NCBI GenBank assembly: GCA_905212215.1
Contig: CAJMDR010000076.1
Span: forward strand, 1 to 8,007
Length of the DNA stretch: 8,007 bases
Direction: 5' to 3'
From: an uncultured Porphyromonadaceae bacterium
GTDB taxonomy: Bacteria > Bacteroidota > Bacteroidia > Bacteroidales > Muribaculaceae
Below the pieces are notes generated by a model that was not told the origin of the DNA, did no database searches, and saw nothing but the letters and a program-made list of their open reading frames with translations. The position numbers were made by a program, and so were the translations under genes. Positions 1-6,104 of the stretch are shown one piece after another; the first letter of the stretch is position 1, and every line of letters starts with the position of its first letter.

Positions 1-1
1 G

Positions 2-616
2 ACTTATTCCGGCAACTCAGGACAAAATCATTTCCAGAAATACATAATACCCAAACCTGGATTACCTGACACAGAAAACCCGTCAGAAATAATAGAAGTT
101 ACTGAAAGGTCTCATCATGAAATGCCTTTAGTAATTGGATTGTCATTTAATAAAATTTGGACATCACGATGGAGCGTAGAAGCGGGTTTACGTTATACTT
201 TCCTAAAATCTGATTCTCACGCTCAAAGCGAATTGTTTACAAAGGAAACAACACAACGCATACAATATATCGGGATACCGTTTAAATTCAACTATCGGAT
301 ATTCGACTATTATGACTTCTCCCTTTACGGACATGGAGGAGGTGCTTTCGATATCCCCATTCATGGCAGACAATCAATATTCGAATACAATAACCAGATT
401 GGAAAGTCCAATAAGTATACATATAAGATTCATACACCATGGCAATGGTCTGTAGAAGGTGGTATTGGTTTGCAATACCGCTTCACTCCGAGTCTGAGCA
501 TATATGCAGAACCATCATTCCGATATTATTTCAATACAGGTACTGACATAAAGACCATACGTCAGGAAAAGCCGTTTGAATTCACAATTCCAATCGGTTT
601 GAGATTCTCATGGTGA
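2..616 (+). CDS. Outer-membrane beta-barrel protein, C-terminal part (5' end outside window)
   Basis: The reading frame is open from the window edge to a TGA at 614-616, so the gene begins upstream; the Met at 122 is internal, because about 40 in-frame codons precede it without a stop. The visible part, about 204 residues, alternates short amphipathic strands with turns and is rich in Tyr, Phe and Gly (for example GLRYTFLKS, GIGLQYRFTPSLSIYAEPSF). It ends in the aromatic-terminated strand IPIGLRFSW, a C-terminal signal typical of barrels assembled by the BAM machinery. This pattern fits the PorT/OmpA-like 'outer membrane beta-barrel' proteins of Bacteroidetes, small 8- to 10-strand barrels in the outer membrane. 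The ligand or partner is unknown. The N-terminal part, which could carry a signal peptide or an inner-membrane anchor, is not visible. The codons are AT-rich compared with the right half of the window. Confidence 0.8.
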   Translation, partial: TYSGNSGQNHFQKYIIPKPGLPDTENPSEIIEVTERSHHEMPLVIGLSFNKIWTSRWSVEAGLRYTFLKSDSHAQSELFTKETTQRIQYIGIPFKFNYRIFDYYDFSLYGHGGGAFDIPIHGRQSIFEYNNQIGKSNKYTYKIHTPWQWSVEGGIGLQYRFTPSLSIYAEPSFRYYFNTGTDIKTIRQEKPFEFTIPIGLRFSW

Positions 617-644
617 TTGAGAAAAGTAAACACTGTATGCAGTC

Positions 645-688
645 TTTGTCCGGTGATTTCATCTATACAATGAAATTACCGACACAAA
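645..688 (+). promoter_or_regulatory. Long hairpin just upstream of the radical SAM gene
   Basis: Bases 651-662 (CGGTGATTTCAT) pair with 670-681 (ATGAAATTACCG), giving 12 pairs including one G-T, around a 7-base loop. Below a small internal loop, 645-649 (TTTGT) pair with 684-688 (ACAAA). No T-run follows on either strand, so it is a poor intrinsic terminator. It ends four bases before the first ATG of the radical SAM gene and 46 bases before the alternative ATG at 735. It is best read as a structured leader that could affect translation, or as a processing or transcript-end structure for the upstream barrel gene. The pairing is seen; the role is inferred. Confidence 0.5.
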
Positions 689-692
689 AGAG

Positions 693-1760
693 ATGTATAA
701 AATATCAGACTACATACGTAACGGAGTTCTTTTCATGCGGAATATCTTATTCCCGAAAAACAAAAAACTGGCACAGCTCATGATTTACGCTACCAACCGT
801 TGTCAATCTCGCTGCCGCCACTGTTCGATATGGCAGAAACCTCACGACACCCTATCAAAAGATGAAATTGTGTCGTTAATGTCAAGTAGCTGCATAAATC
901 GCCACACTACAGTAGGACTTGAAGGCGGTGAGTTCGTTTTGCATCCACAGGCAGAAGAGATATTGGAGTGGTTTCAGATAAATCACCCCAACTATACATT
1001 ACTCTCAAACTGCCTGTCGCCACAAAGAGTAATAGATCTCACAAGAAATTATCACCCCAAGCATCTCTACCTCTCGCTTGATGGTAATCGTGACACCTAT
1101 AAATTCATGCGTGGTGTTGACGGTTACGATAAGGTAATAAAGGTAATAGAAGAACTGAAAGATGATGTCCCCCTATCTCTTATGTTCTGTCTCTCGCCGT
1201 TCAACAGTTTCAAAGATATGGAATATACCATTGACATAGCAAAACAATATGGTATAGACATACGAATAGGCATATATGGTACAATGGCTTATTTCGACAC
1301 TAAGGCTGAAATGTTGCAGGTTAAAGGAGATGATTATATAACACAAATCCCCTCCAACATACATGATACACAAGAGAACTATGATTTTGTGGCCCTCTAC
1401 GACCAATGGCGCAACGGACATCTCAGACTCCATTGCCAATCAATCACCAACTCGCTCGTAATACATCCTGACGGAAATGTACCTCTTTGTCAGAACCTTG
1501 ATGTTATTCTCGGCAATATCAAGGAAAAGACACTTGATGAAATCTTCAATTCGTCCGAAAGTGTAGATACGCAATGCCGCTACTCTAAAGAGTGCAACGG
1601 ATGTTGGATCAATTTCCATAGGAAATATGACATTATCCTGCTCCGTAATCTGGAAAGAGTCTTGCCAAAGAAAATTATTGAAATTTTCTACGGCAAATAT
1701 CAGTGGTGTACTAACCGAAACCTGACTTATCGTAACTATCTCAAAAGCACAAAGAAATGA
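693..1760 (+). CDS. Radical SAM protein with C-terminal SPASM/twitch-like cysteine region
   Basis: This 355-residue protein carries the radical SAM signature C37-x3-C41-x2-C44 (NRCQSRCRHCSIW), which binds the 4Fe-4S cluster that cleaves S-adenosylmethionine. It also has the GGE motif (residues 78-80) that contacts the SAM amino group and a partial TIM-barrel pattern (LYLSLDG near 125-131). The C-terminal third holds C248, C266, C295, C301 and C304 around HPDGNVPLCQN...GNI, the layout of a SPASM or twitch auxiliary-cluster domain. Such proteins modify peptides, sugars or cofactors; this substrate is unknown. The start is uncertain. The ATG at 693 follows AAAAGAG directly, whereas the ATG at 735 has GGAG eight bases upstream and gives a protein 14 residues shorter that still keeps all motifs. 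The stop overlaps the ATG of the next frame (ATGA), suggesting translational coupling to a partner oxidoreductase that is now broken. Family call sure; function unassigned. Confidence 0.9.
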   Translation: MYKISDYIRNGVLFMRNILFPKNKKLAQLMIYATNRCQSRCRHCSIWQKPHDTLSKDEIVSLMSSSCINRHTTVGLEGGEFVLHPQAEEILEWFQINHPNYTLLSNCLSPQRVIDLTRNYHPKHLYLSLDGNRDTYKFMRGVDGYDKVIKVIEELKDDVPLSLMFCLSPFNSFKDMEYTIDIAKQYGIDIRIGIYGTMAYFDTKAEMLQVKGDDYITQIPSNIHDTQENYDFVALYDQWRNGHLRLHCQSITNSLVIHPDGNVPLCQNLDVILGNIKEKTLDEIFNSSESVDTQCRYSKECNGCWINFHRKYDIILLRNLERVLPKKIIEIFYGKYQWCTNRNLTYRNYLKSTKK

Positions 1761-1858
1761 TAAATCTCATAGACAGGAGCATCCAACGCTGGCGATCACA
1801 GCGCAACCGGAAGATGCTGCAATCGCCATATTCAGCCCTATACGCATTTGTAGGTTAG
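1757..1858 (+). pseudogene. 5' remnant of a Gfo/Idh/MocA-like oxidoreductase (33 codons)
   Basis: An ATG at 1757 overlaps the radical SAM stop in an ATGA arrangement and opens 33 codons ending at TAG 1856-1858. The peptide starts MINLIDRSIQRWRSQRN and ends SPYSALYAFVG. From memory this resembles the first residues of Bacteroidetes Gfo/Idh/MocA-type oxidoreductases, in which a basic leader is followed by YAFVGIG, the first beta strand and the start of the glycine-rich NAD(P)-binding loop. Here the frame stops exactly where the glycine motif should continue, and no later part of such a protein follows. I infer that a full-length gene once followed the radical SAM gene as its operon partner and lost everything after about codon 33. 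It could instead be a genuine 33-residue peptide, or chance coding. The family call rests on a short stretch and needs a search. Confidence 0.5.
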
Positions 1859-2008
1859 ATATTCTTCCATATAGTCAGGCAAAACTTCAATGACAGAGTA
1901 ACGGATTATTCCGTCCTCTGCCATTGGTAGTTTATTGCATGTAGTCTGTGCTTTTGTTGATATTGTCATTGTTATCAAGGATAATATGACGAAAAGCAGT
2001 TTCATCAT
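1838..2008 (-). pseudogene. 5' remnant of a secreted ABM-domain (antibiotic biosynthesis monooxygenase-like) protein
   Basis: On the minus strand, tandem ATGs at 2008 and 2005 open a frame of 55-56 residues ending at TAG (1840-1838). It starts with a signal peptide (MKLLFVILSLITMTISTKAQ, likely cleaved before or after the Gln). It continues with GIIRYSVIEVLPDYMEEYL, which matches the first strand and helix of periplasmic ABM-domain proteins of Bacteroides-type bacteria, normally well over 100 residues. After about residue 52 the similarity ends, and the last few codons come from the sequence across the junction. The rest of the ferredoxin-like fold is missing, so the product is probably not functional. 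It begins 12 bases after the nitroreductase stop, so it was the next gene of that operon. Family members act on quinone-like or other small aromatic substrates, or have no known reaction. The truncation is seen; the family call is recognition by eye. Confidence 0.6.
1850..1858. other. Putative recombination junction joining two truncated genes
   Basis: Read rightward, this segment is the last recognisable part of the oxidoreductase fragment (Val-Gly, then TAG). Read leftward, it is the last recognisable part of the ABM fragment (Leu-Thr-Tyr). Both genes lose similarity within about nine bases of each other, and the AT-rich left side meets the minus-strand operon here. I see no terminal inverted repeats, target duplication or integrase site around it. 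A deletion or illegitimate recombination event, possibly with a few shared bases, explains it most simply. Confidence 0.45.
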
Positions 2009-2020
2009 TGAAACGGTGTC

Positions 2021-2722
2021 TTATGGCTTTGGATAGCCTATGGGGTTGTTCATGACGGGAATCTGCCGTGGGGTAAGGTTCAACAGTTCAGCGATTGCCT
2101 TACTATCCATTGTGGCACGGGGAACAGTCGCTATTCCTTCCGAAATGCAGGCGAGATTAAGATTCTCGCAGGCAATGCCTGCATCGACAAGAGCCATAGC
2201 TTTGACATGTTCATCTTCCGGAAGTTCCGACATGTCAGCCACGAAAACTACAGATACAGGAGCTTCGAGAACGAAATCCTGTGTGAATTCTTTGGTACCC
2301 GCTACGAGAGTCCGATGGTCGCCTTCCTTGGCAAGTGAAAGCGAGTGTGACAATGGAAGATATTCCCACACACCCTTTTTCTCGAAAACGAAAACGCGAA
2401 TTTCCTGCCAGTTGCGTGCTGTGGGGTTACAGCGATTGGTAGGAACACCGAATCTGCCCGGAGTTGCGTCAGGTCGGTTTACCCCGGCTGTCAACCAAAG
2501 TAACTGACCGAGTCTGGTATCATCTATTTCTCGTGACGAGTCAAATTCACGTACACTGTGACGGTTGGCCACTACCTCGTTCATGGGCATTCCTCCGCAA
2601 AACGAAGGTGCCGGAAGTTTTCTTTCCTGTGCTGTCATAGCAAAAGTTGCAACCATTGCCAGTATAAGAACCGACAAGTGATAGAATCTATTGGTTTTCA
2701 GATATAACGATGAGATTGTCAT
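2021..2722 (-). CDS. Secreted SagB/ThcOx-type nitroreductase family protein
   Basis: This 233-residue protein has an N-terminal signal sequence. After about 16 residues comes the hydrophobic stretch LSVLILAMVATFA, with likely cleavage near residue 31 before QERK. The mature part shows the nitroreductase FMN-binding signature NRHSVREF (53-60), a helix QLLWLTAGVNRPD (73-85), ATVPRATMD (198-206) and the family-typical end PIGYP (227-231). Family enzymes are FMN-dependent dimers that reduce nitro groups, quinones or similar acceptors, or oxidise azolines in SagB. The substrate here is unknown, and the electron donor in the periplasm is unclear, since NAD(P)H is not expected there. Its start overlaps the stop of the preceding small membrane protein by four bases (ATGA), indicating translational coupling. 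The broken ABM gene follows after 12 bases. Family call firm, export likely, substrate open. Confidence 0.88.
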   Translation of the reverse strand: MTISSLYLKTNRFYHLSVLILAMVATFAMTAQERKLPAPSFCGGMPMNEVVANRHSVREFDSSREIDDTRLGQLLWLTAGVNRPDATPGRFGVPTNRCNPTARNWQEIRVFVFEKKGVWEYLPLSHSLSLAKEGDHRTLVAGTKEFTQDFVLEAPVSVVFVADMSELPEDEHVKAMALVDAGIACENLNLACISEGIATVPRATMDSKAIAELLNLTPRQIPVMNNPIGYPKP

Positions 2723-2958
2723 AGTTGTTCCTGTTTGTGATTATGATATGTGCTGCTCCCGAAGAGTATGCCATGTTTTACCTGCTTGCGGTAACAGAGA
2801 TAGAATCGTGTACACAAACCGGTAATTATAATGACGGACAACAGATCCCACCATTCAACAGATCCGTCAATTACGCCGATTATTCTGTCCATGATACAGC
2901 CCAGTGATAGAATTGAGAGTGTAAGCCAAATATTACGTTTAACTTTATTGCTTAACAT
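2719..2958 (-). CDS. Small membrane protein, 79 residues, function unknown
   Basis: I do not recognise a family. The protein has two hydrophobic segments, about residues 10-27 (IWLTLSILSLGCIMD) and 39-55 (LLSVIIITGLCTRFYLC). Lys/Arg residues precede the first (KVKR), and a basic, polar tail follows the second (YRKQVKH, then HNHKQEQL). This suggests a two-helix inner-membrane protein. The support for its being real is positional: its ATG lies inside the last codons of the upstream PH-domain gene (7-base overlap), and its TGA overlaps the nitroreductase ATG by four bases. Such tight overlaps on both sides are unlikely for a spurious frame. It may serve as an anchor or partner for its neighbours, but that is a guess. 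Confidence 0.65.
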   Translation of the reverse strand: MLSNKVKRNIWLTLSILSLGCIMDRIIGVIDGSVEWWDLLSVIIITGLCTRFYLCYRKQVKHGILFGSSTYHNHKQEQL

Positions 2959-3446
2959 GAGGTTCTTATTGATTCTTTAAGAAAGGAAAACAGTCTGTCG
3001 GGATTATTGCAGGAGAAAAGTACGGGGTGACCTTCCTTCATGAGTAAAAGGATGGAATCAGGTTTATAGCCCACATAAGAGTCAAACTCTCCCAGAGTGC
3101 GGGAACGGTATAAGCCCCAATAGCCCATGAAACCTTTTGTTATGCCTAATGAGCTGACCATATCCCATGACAAATCGGGGTTGGTTATGCGTTTGGAATC
3201 CTTGATTTCACTATATGGAATAGTTCTGTTCTTCAGGAGGCTATGAATGACTAAGGTATTATCATTCAGCTCAACCGAGAGTGGAGCAAAGCCATACTTC
3301 CATATAGCGATGCAGAATATGGGAATCGCAATCCATAGTGTTGAAAGCGGCAACCATATTGGCAAAGAACAAAGAAAAATCATTACAGCCGTTCCCACAG
3401 CTGTAATGATTTTTGCATTTCTTCCAAGGCCGATTTTCTCTTTCAT
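2952..3446 (-). CDS. Membrane-anchored bacterial PH-domain protein
   Basis: This 164-residue protein has two N-terminal transmembrane helices, about residues 12-30 and 35-52. A soluble domain follows that opens with the strand pattern LSVELNDNTLVIHSLLKNRTIPYSEIKDSKRI (broken here as 56-70 and 71-87). This helical hairpin plus 'TLVI...TIPYSEI' is the hallmark of bacterial pleckstrin-homology-like (bPH) proteins. It is followed by GFMGYWGLYRSRTLGEF (105-121), SILLLMKEGHPVLFS (131-145) and a closing helix NNPDRLFSFLKE (147-158). The family has no single known function. It starts 22 bases after the glnS stop and overlaps the next gene by seven bases. Its codons for residues 11-24 form a perfect terminator-like inverted repeat, so its expression relative to glnS is probably reduced or conditional. 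An ATG at codon 22 lies inside the right arm and would lose half of helix 1, so I keep the start at 3446. Confidence 0.75.
   Translation of the reverse strand: MKEKIGLGRNAKIITAVGTAVMIFLCSLPIWLPLSTLWIAIPIFCIAIWKYGFAPLSVELNDNTLVIHSLLKNRTIPYSEIKDSKRITNPDLSWDMVSSLGITKGFMGYWGLYRSRTLGEFDSYVGYKPDSILLLMKEGHPVLFSCNNPDRLFSFLKESIRTSC
3375..3414 (-). terminator. Terminator-like perfect inverted repeat after glnS, inside the next gene
   Basis: AAAAATCATTACAGC (3375-3389) and GCTGTAATGATTTTT (3400-3414) are exact reverse complements of 15 bases around a 10-base loop. On the minus strand the right arm ends in TTTTT and continues CTTTG, so the RNA would form a stem followed by a U-run, like an intrinsic terminator; the plus strand reads the same way. 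It lies 55 bases past the glnS stop but within codons 11-24 of the PH-domain gene. It could end most glnS transcripts while allowing some readthrough, or act as an attenuator relieved by ribosomes translating the new gene. The repeat is certain; termination is inferred. Confidence 0.6.
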
Positions 3447-3468
3447 TCAGTCAGCAATGAAACGATTA

Positions 3469-5175
3469 TCAGTTCTTCTTTGCTATCTTGCCCCAGGTAT
3501 CGCGCAGTCCGATGGTGCGGTTGAACACTAAATGGCCATCCTTGCTGTCAGGGTCGAGGGTATAATATCCAAGACGGACAAACTGATAAGGTTCACCTAT
3601 TTTCGCATTCTCGGCAAGCCATGGTTCTATCATGACATTGTTGCGTACTTTCAGCGAGTCGGGATTCAGAAGCTCACGGAAATCACCTTCTTCAGCTGAA
3701 GGGTTCTCCACGGCAAAGAGGCGGTCATAGTCGCGTACTTCCACAGGAACAGCATCCTTTACACTTACCCAGTGGAGTGTACCTTTGACTTTTTTGTTGG
3801 CATTTGCACAACCGGTAAGTGTTTCCGGATCATAAGTGCAATGGATAGTCTCAACATTTCCTTGAGCATCGTGGTCCACGCCCACGCATTTCACTATGTA
3901 GGCACCCTTGAGGCGTACCTCTTTGTCAGGAGAAAGGCGGAAGAACTTCTTGGGAGGATTCTCCATGAAGTCATCGCGTTCTATCCATAGTTCCTTACCG
4001 AAGGGCATGGAATGTGTCCCACTCTCAGGATCCTCGGGATTATTGACCATAGAGAATGATTCCTGTTTGTCTTCAGGATAGTTATCTATGACAAGCTTTA
4101 CCGGATTCACCACAGCGCTGACCCTGGTGGCGATACGATTGAGGTCATCGCGGACAGCATGTTCAAGAAGTTCAATATGATTCAGCGCCTCATATTTCGT
4201 GTAACCTATGCTTCTTACGAAGTTCTTTATAGCCTCCGGAGTGTAACCGCGTCTTCTGAGGCCGCAGATAGTCGGCATTCGGGGGTCATCCCAACCTGCC
4301 ACAAGACCCTCTTTTACCAACTGAAGCAACTTGCGTTTGCTCATTACGGTATAAGTGAGGTTGAGGCGGTTGAACTCTATCTGACGGGGGCAATACGACT
4401 CATCGGCCAGGAACTTGACGAAATATTCGTAAAGAGGACGATGAGGCACGAACTCAAGCGTGCAGATGCTGTGGGTGACACCCTCGAAGTAGTCGCTCTG
4501 TCCATGTGCGAAGTCGTACATGGGATACACATGCCATTTAGTGCCTGTGCGCCAGTGGGGAGTATGTATGATGCGATACATGATGGGATCACGGAAATGC
4601 ATATTGTCGCTTGCCATGTCTATCTTGGCACGCAACACATACTTCCCTTCCTCGAACTCACCGTTGTTCATTCGCTGGAAAAGGTCCAGATTCTCTTCAA
4701 CAGGACGGTTGCGGTAAGGACTCTCCACGCCGGGAGTAGTGGGAGTGCCTTTCTGCGCGGCTATCTCTTCGCTCGTCTGATCGTCGACATAGGCTTTGCC
4801 CTCTTTGATGAGACGGACGGCAAGGTCGTAAAGTTTTGGGAAATAGTCGGAAGCATAATATTCGCGGTCTCCCCAGTCGAAACCGAGCCAGTGGATGTCC
4901 TCGCGTATGGAATCGACGTATTCAACGTCTTCTTTGACGGGGTTCGTGTCGTCGAAACGCAGGTTGCATGTGCCTCCGAATTTTTCAGCTATTCCGAAGT
5001 CCATGCAGATAGCTTTTGCATGTCCGATGTGGAGATAGCCATTGGGTTCTGGCGGGAAACGTGTGCTCAGTCTTCCGCCGTTCTTGCCTGCGCGCAGGTC
5101 GTTGTATACTTCTTCTTCGACGAAATTCAGACCTTTTGCCTGTTCGTTGTCGAGTGTTGCGTTTTCTTCTGACAT
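3469..5175 (-). CDS. glnS: Glutamine--tRNA ligase (GlnRS)
   Basis: This cytoplasmic class I aminoacyl-tRNA synthetase attaches glutamine to tRNA-Gln using ATP. The 568 residues show the class I first signature in RFPPEPNGYLHIGHAK (HIGH at 49-52), the GlnRS/GluRS hallmark RFDDTNP (73-79), and the second signature VMSKRK (277-282) in place of KMSKS. PPEPNGYLH and the MSKRK form mark GlnRS rather than a bacterial GluRS. Two C-terminal anticodon-binding beta-barrel domains follow (about 350-560), including VRLKGAYIVKC and LFNRTIGLRDTW. The length is close to the usual ~555-580. The start lies 28 bases after the lptB stop, with no obvious promoter in the gap, so it is probably transcribed with udk-lptB. 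The presence of glnS implies direct Gln-tRNA charging rather than full dependence on the GatCAB route. Confidence 0.98.
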   Translation of the reverse strand: MSEENATLDNEQAKGLNFVEEEVYNDLRAGKNGGRLSTRFPPEPNGYLHIGHAKAICMDFGIAEKFGGTCNLRFDDTNPVKEDVEYVDSIREDIHWLGFDWGDREYYASDYFPKLYDLAVRLIKEGKAYVDDQTSEEIAAQKGTPTTPGVESPYRNRPVEENLDLFQRMNNGEFEEGKYVLRAKIDMASDNMHFRDPIMYRIIHTPHWRTGTKWHVYPMYDFAHGQSDYFEGVTHSICTLEFVPHRPLYEYFVKFLADESYCPRQIEFNRLNLTYTVMSKRKLLQLVKEGLVAGWDDPRMPTICGLRRRGYTPEAIKNFVRSIGYTKYEALNHIELLEHAVRDDLNRIATRVSAVVNPVKLVIDNYPEDKQESFSMVNNPEDPESGTHSMPFGKELWIERDDFMENPPKKFFRLSPDKEVRLKGAYIVKCVGVDHDAQGNVETIHCTYDPETLTGCANANKKVKGTLHWVSVKDAVPVEVRDYDRLFAVENPSAEEGDFRELLNPDSLKVRNNVMIEPWLAENAKIGEPYQFVRLGYYTLDPDSKDGHLVFNRTIGLRDTWGKIAKKN

Positions 5176-5203
5176 ATTATATATGTGTTACTGATTTTAC
5201 AAG

Positions 5204-6103
5204 TTATCCTAATCGTTTGCGGTAGAATACGAAATCGCGTCCGAGGTATTTTTCTCTCACCACAGGATTCTCAGCAAGCTCTTCCGATGTGCCCTGGAAA
5301 AGAATACGTCCTTCAAAAAGAAGATAGGCGCGGTCGGTGATTCGCAGTGTCTCCTGAGCATTGTGGTCGGTTATGAGGATTCCTATATTCTTATCTTTGA
5401 GTTTGTAGACGACTTTCTGAATATCTTCCACCGCAATAGGGTCGACACCGGCGAAAGGTTCGTCGAGCATGATGAAGCTGGGGTTTATGGCAAGACACCG
5501 CGCTATTTCGGTGCGTCGCCGTTCGCCGCCGGAGAGCTGGTCGCCGAGGTTCTTGCGCACTTTTGCAAGATTGAATTCGTCAATGAGGCTCTCAAGTTTC
5601 TCTTTTTGCTCCGCCTTTGTCATCTTTGTCATCTGCAGTACGGCGCGGATATTGTCTTCTACGCTGAGTTTTCTGAAAACCGATGCTTCCTGCGCGAGAT
5701 AGCCTATGCCGTTCTGCGCGCGCTTGTACACCGGATAGCCTGTTATGTCGAGGTCGTTGAGGTAGATGTGTCCTTCATTGGGCTGTATCAGACCAACAGT
5801 CATGTAGAATGTGGTGGTCTTTCCGGCGCCGTTCGGTCCGAGCAGACCGACGATTTCTCCCTGTGTTACGTCGATAGACACGTGGTTGGCGACAGTACGC
5901 TTGCCGTAGCGTTTTACAAGATTGTCGGTGCGGAGGACAAGCTGACCGTTTTCTGCTCGGTCGGTCTTCTCCTCTGGAACGTCTTCCTCCAGAATTTCGC
6001 TTACGACAATTTGCTCTTCCGCCGATTTCTCAACCTTTTCAAAAGGCTGGGGGATAGAGGCAATTTCTTCGTCTTTGTTTCTTCGTTGCCAGGTGAGTGC
6101 CAT
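5204..6103 (-). CDS. lptB: LPS export ABC transporter ATP-binding protein LptB, with N-terminal extension
   Basis: This is the ATPase of the LptB2FG complex that extracts lipopolysaccharide from the inner membrane and drives it over the Lpt bridge. Visible motifs: Walker A GPNGAGKTT (89-97), Q-loop at Gln138 (LAQEASVFRKL, the LptB-typical form), signature LSGGERRR (190-197), Walker B FIMLDEPFAGVDP (210-222) and the switch His247 (TDH). GYLAQEASVFR and SGGERRRTEIAR set it apart from general ABC ATPases. The core from LRTDNLVKRYG onward matches the usual length of about 240. Ahead of it sits a low-complexity, acidic segment of about 55 residues, rich in Glu and Lys. There is no ATG between the first codon and the core, and the start is one base after the udk stop, so the extension looks real unless a GTG or TTG start is used. 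The C-terminal tail FVFYRKRLG is also slightly longer than in E. coli. Confidence 0.95.
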   Translation of the reverse strand: MALTWQRRNKDEEIASIPQPFEKVEKSAEEQIVVSEILEEDVPEEKTDRAENGQLVLRTDNLVKRYGKRTVANHVSIDVTQGEIVGLLGPNGAGKTTTFYMTVGLIQPNEGHIYLNDLDITGYPVYKRAQNGIGYLAQEASVFRKLSVEDNIRAVLQMTKMTKAEQKEKLESLIDEFNLAKVRKNLGDQLSGGERRRTEIARCLAINPSFIMLDEPFAGVDPIAVEDIQKVVYKLKDKNIGILITDHNAQETLRITDRAYLLFEGRILFQGTSEELAENPVVREKYLGRDFVFYRKRLG

Positions 6104-6104
6104 A

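Noticed and set aside
616..655. Possible promoter for the radical SAM gene (TTG at 617-619, then AGTCTTTG at 641-648)
   Set aside because: The -7 element lacks the TA that is the most conserved part of TAnnTTTG, so support is too weak.
670..783. Short 37-residue frame starting at ATG 670 and overlapping the radical SAM start
   Set aside because: Its start lies in the hairpin arm, its peptide has no signal or family features, and it is out of frame with the real gene.
1790..1828. Inverted repeat TGGCGAT...ATCGCCA with inner CAGC/GCTG
   Set aside because: Short arms with a 2x2 internal loop and no T-run, inside the oxidoreductase fragment; may be chance.
1859..2020. Search for transposon ends, tRNA or att sites near the junction
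   Set aside because: No terminal inverted repeats, direct duplications or tRNA-like sequence seen; the stretch is occupied by the ABM remnant.
4159..5172. A 337-codon open frame antisense to glnS
   Set aside because: It lies fully inside glnS on the other strand, shows no recognisable domain, and is explained by codon bias of the real gene.
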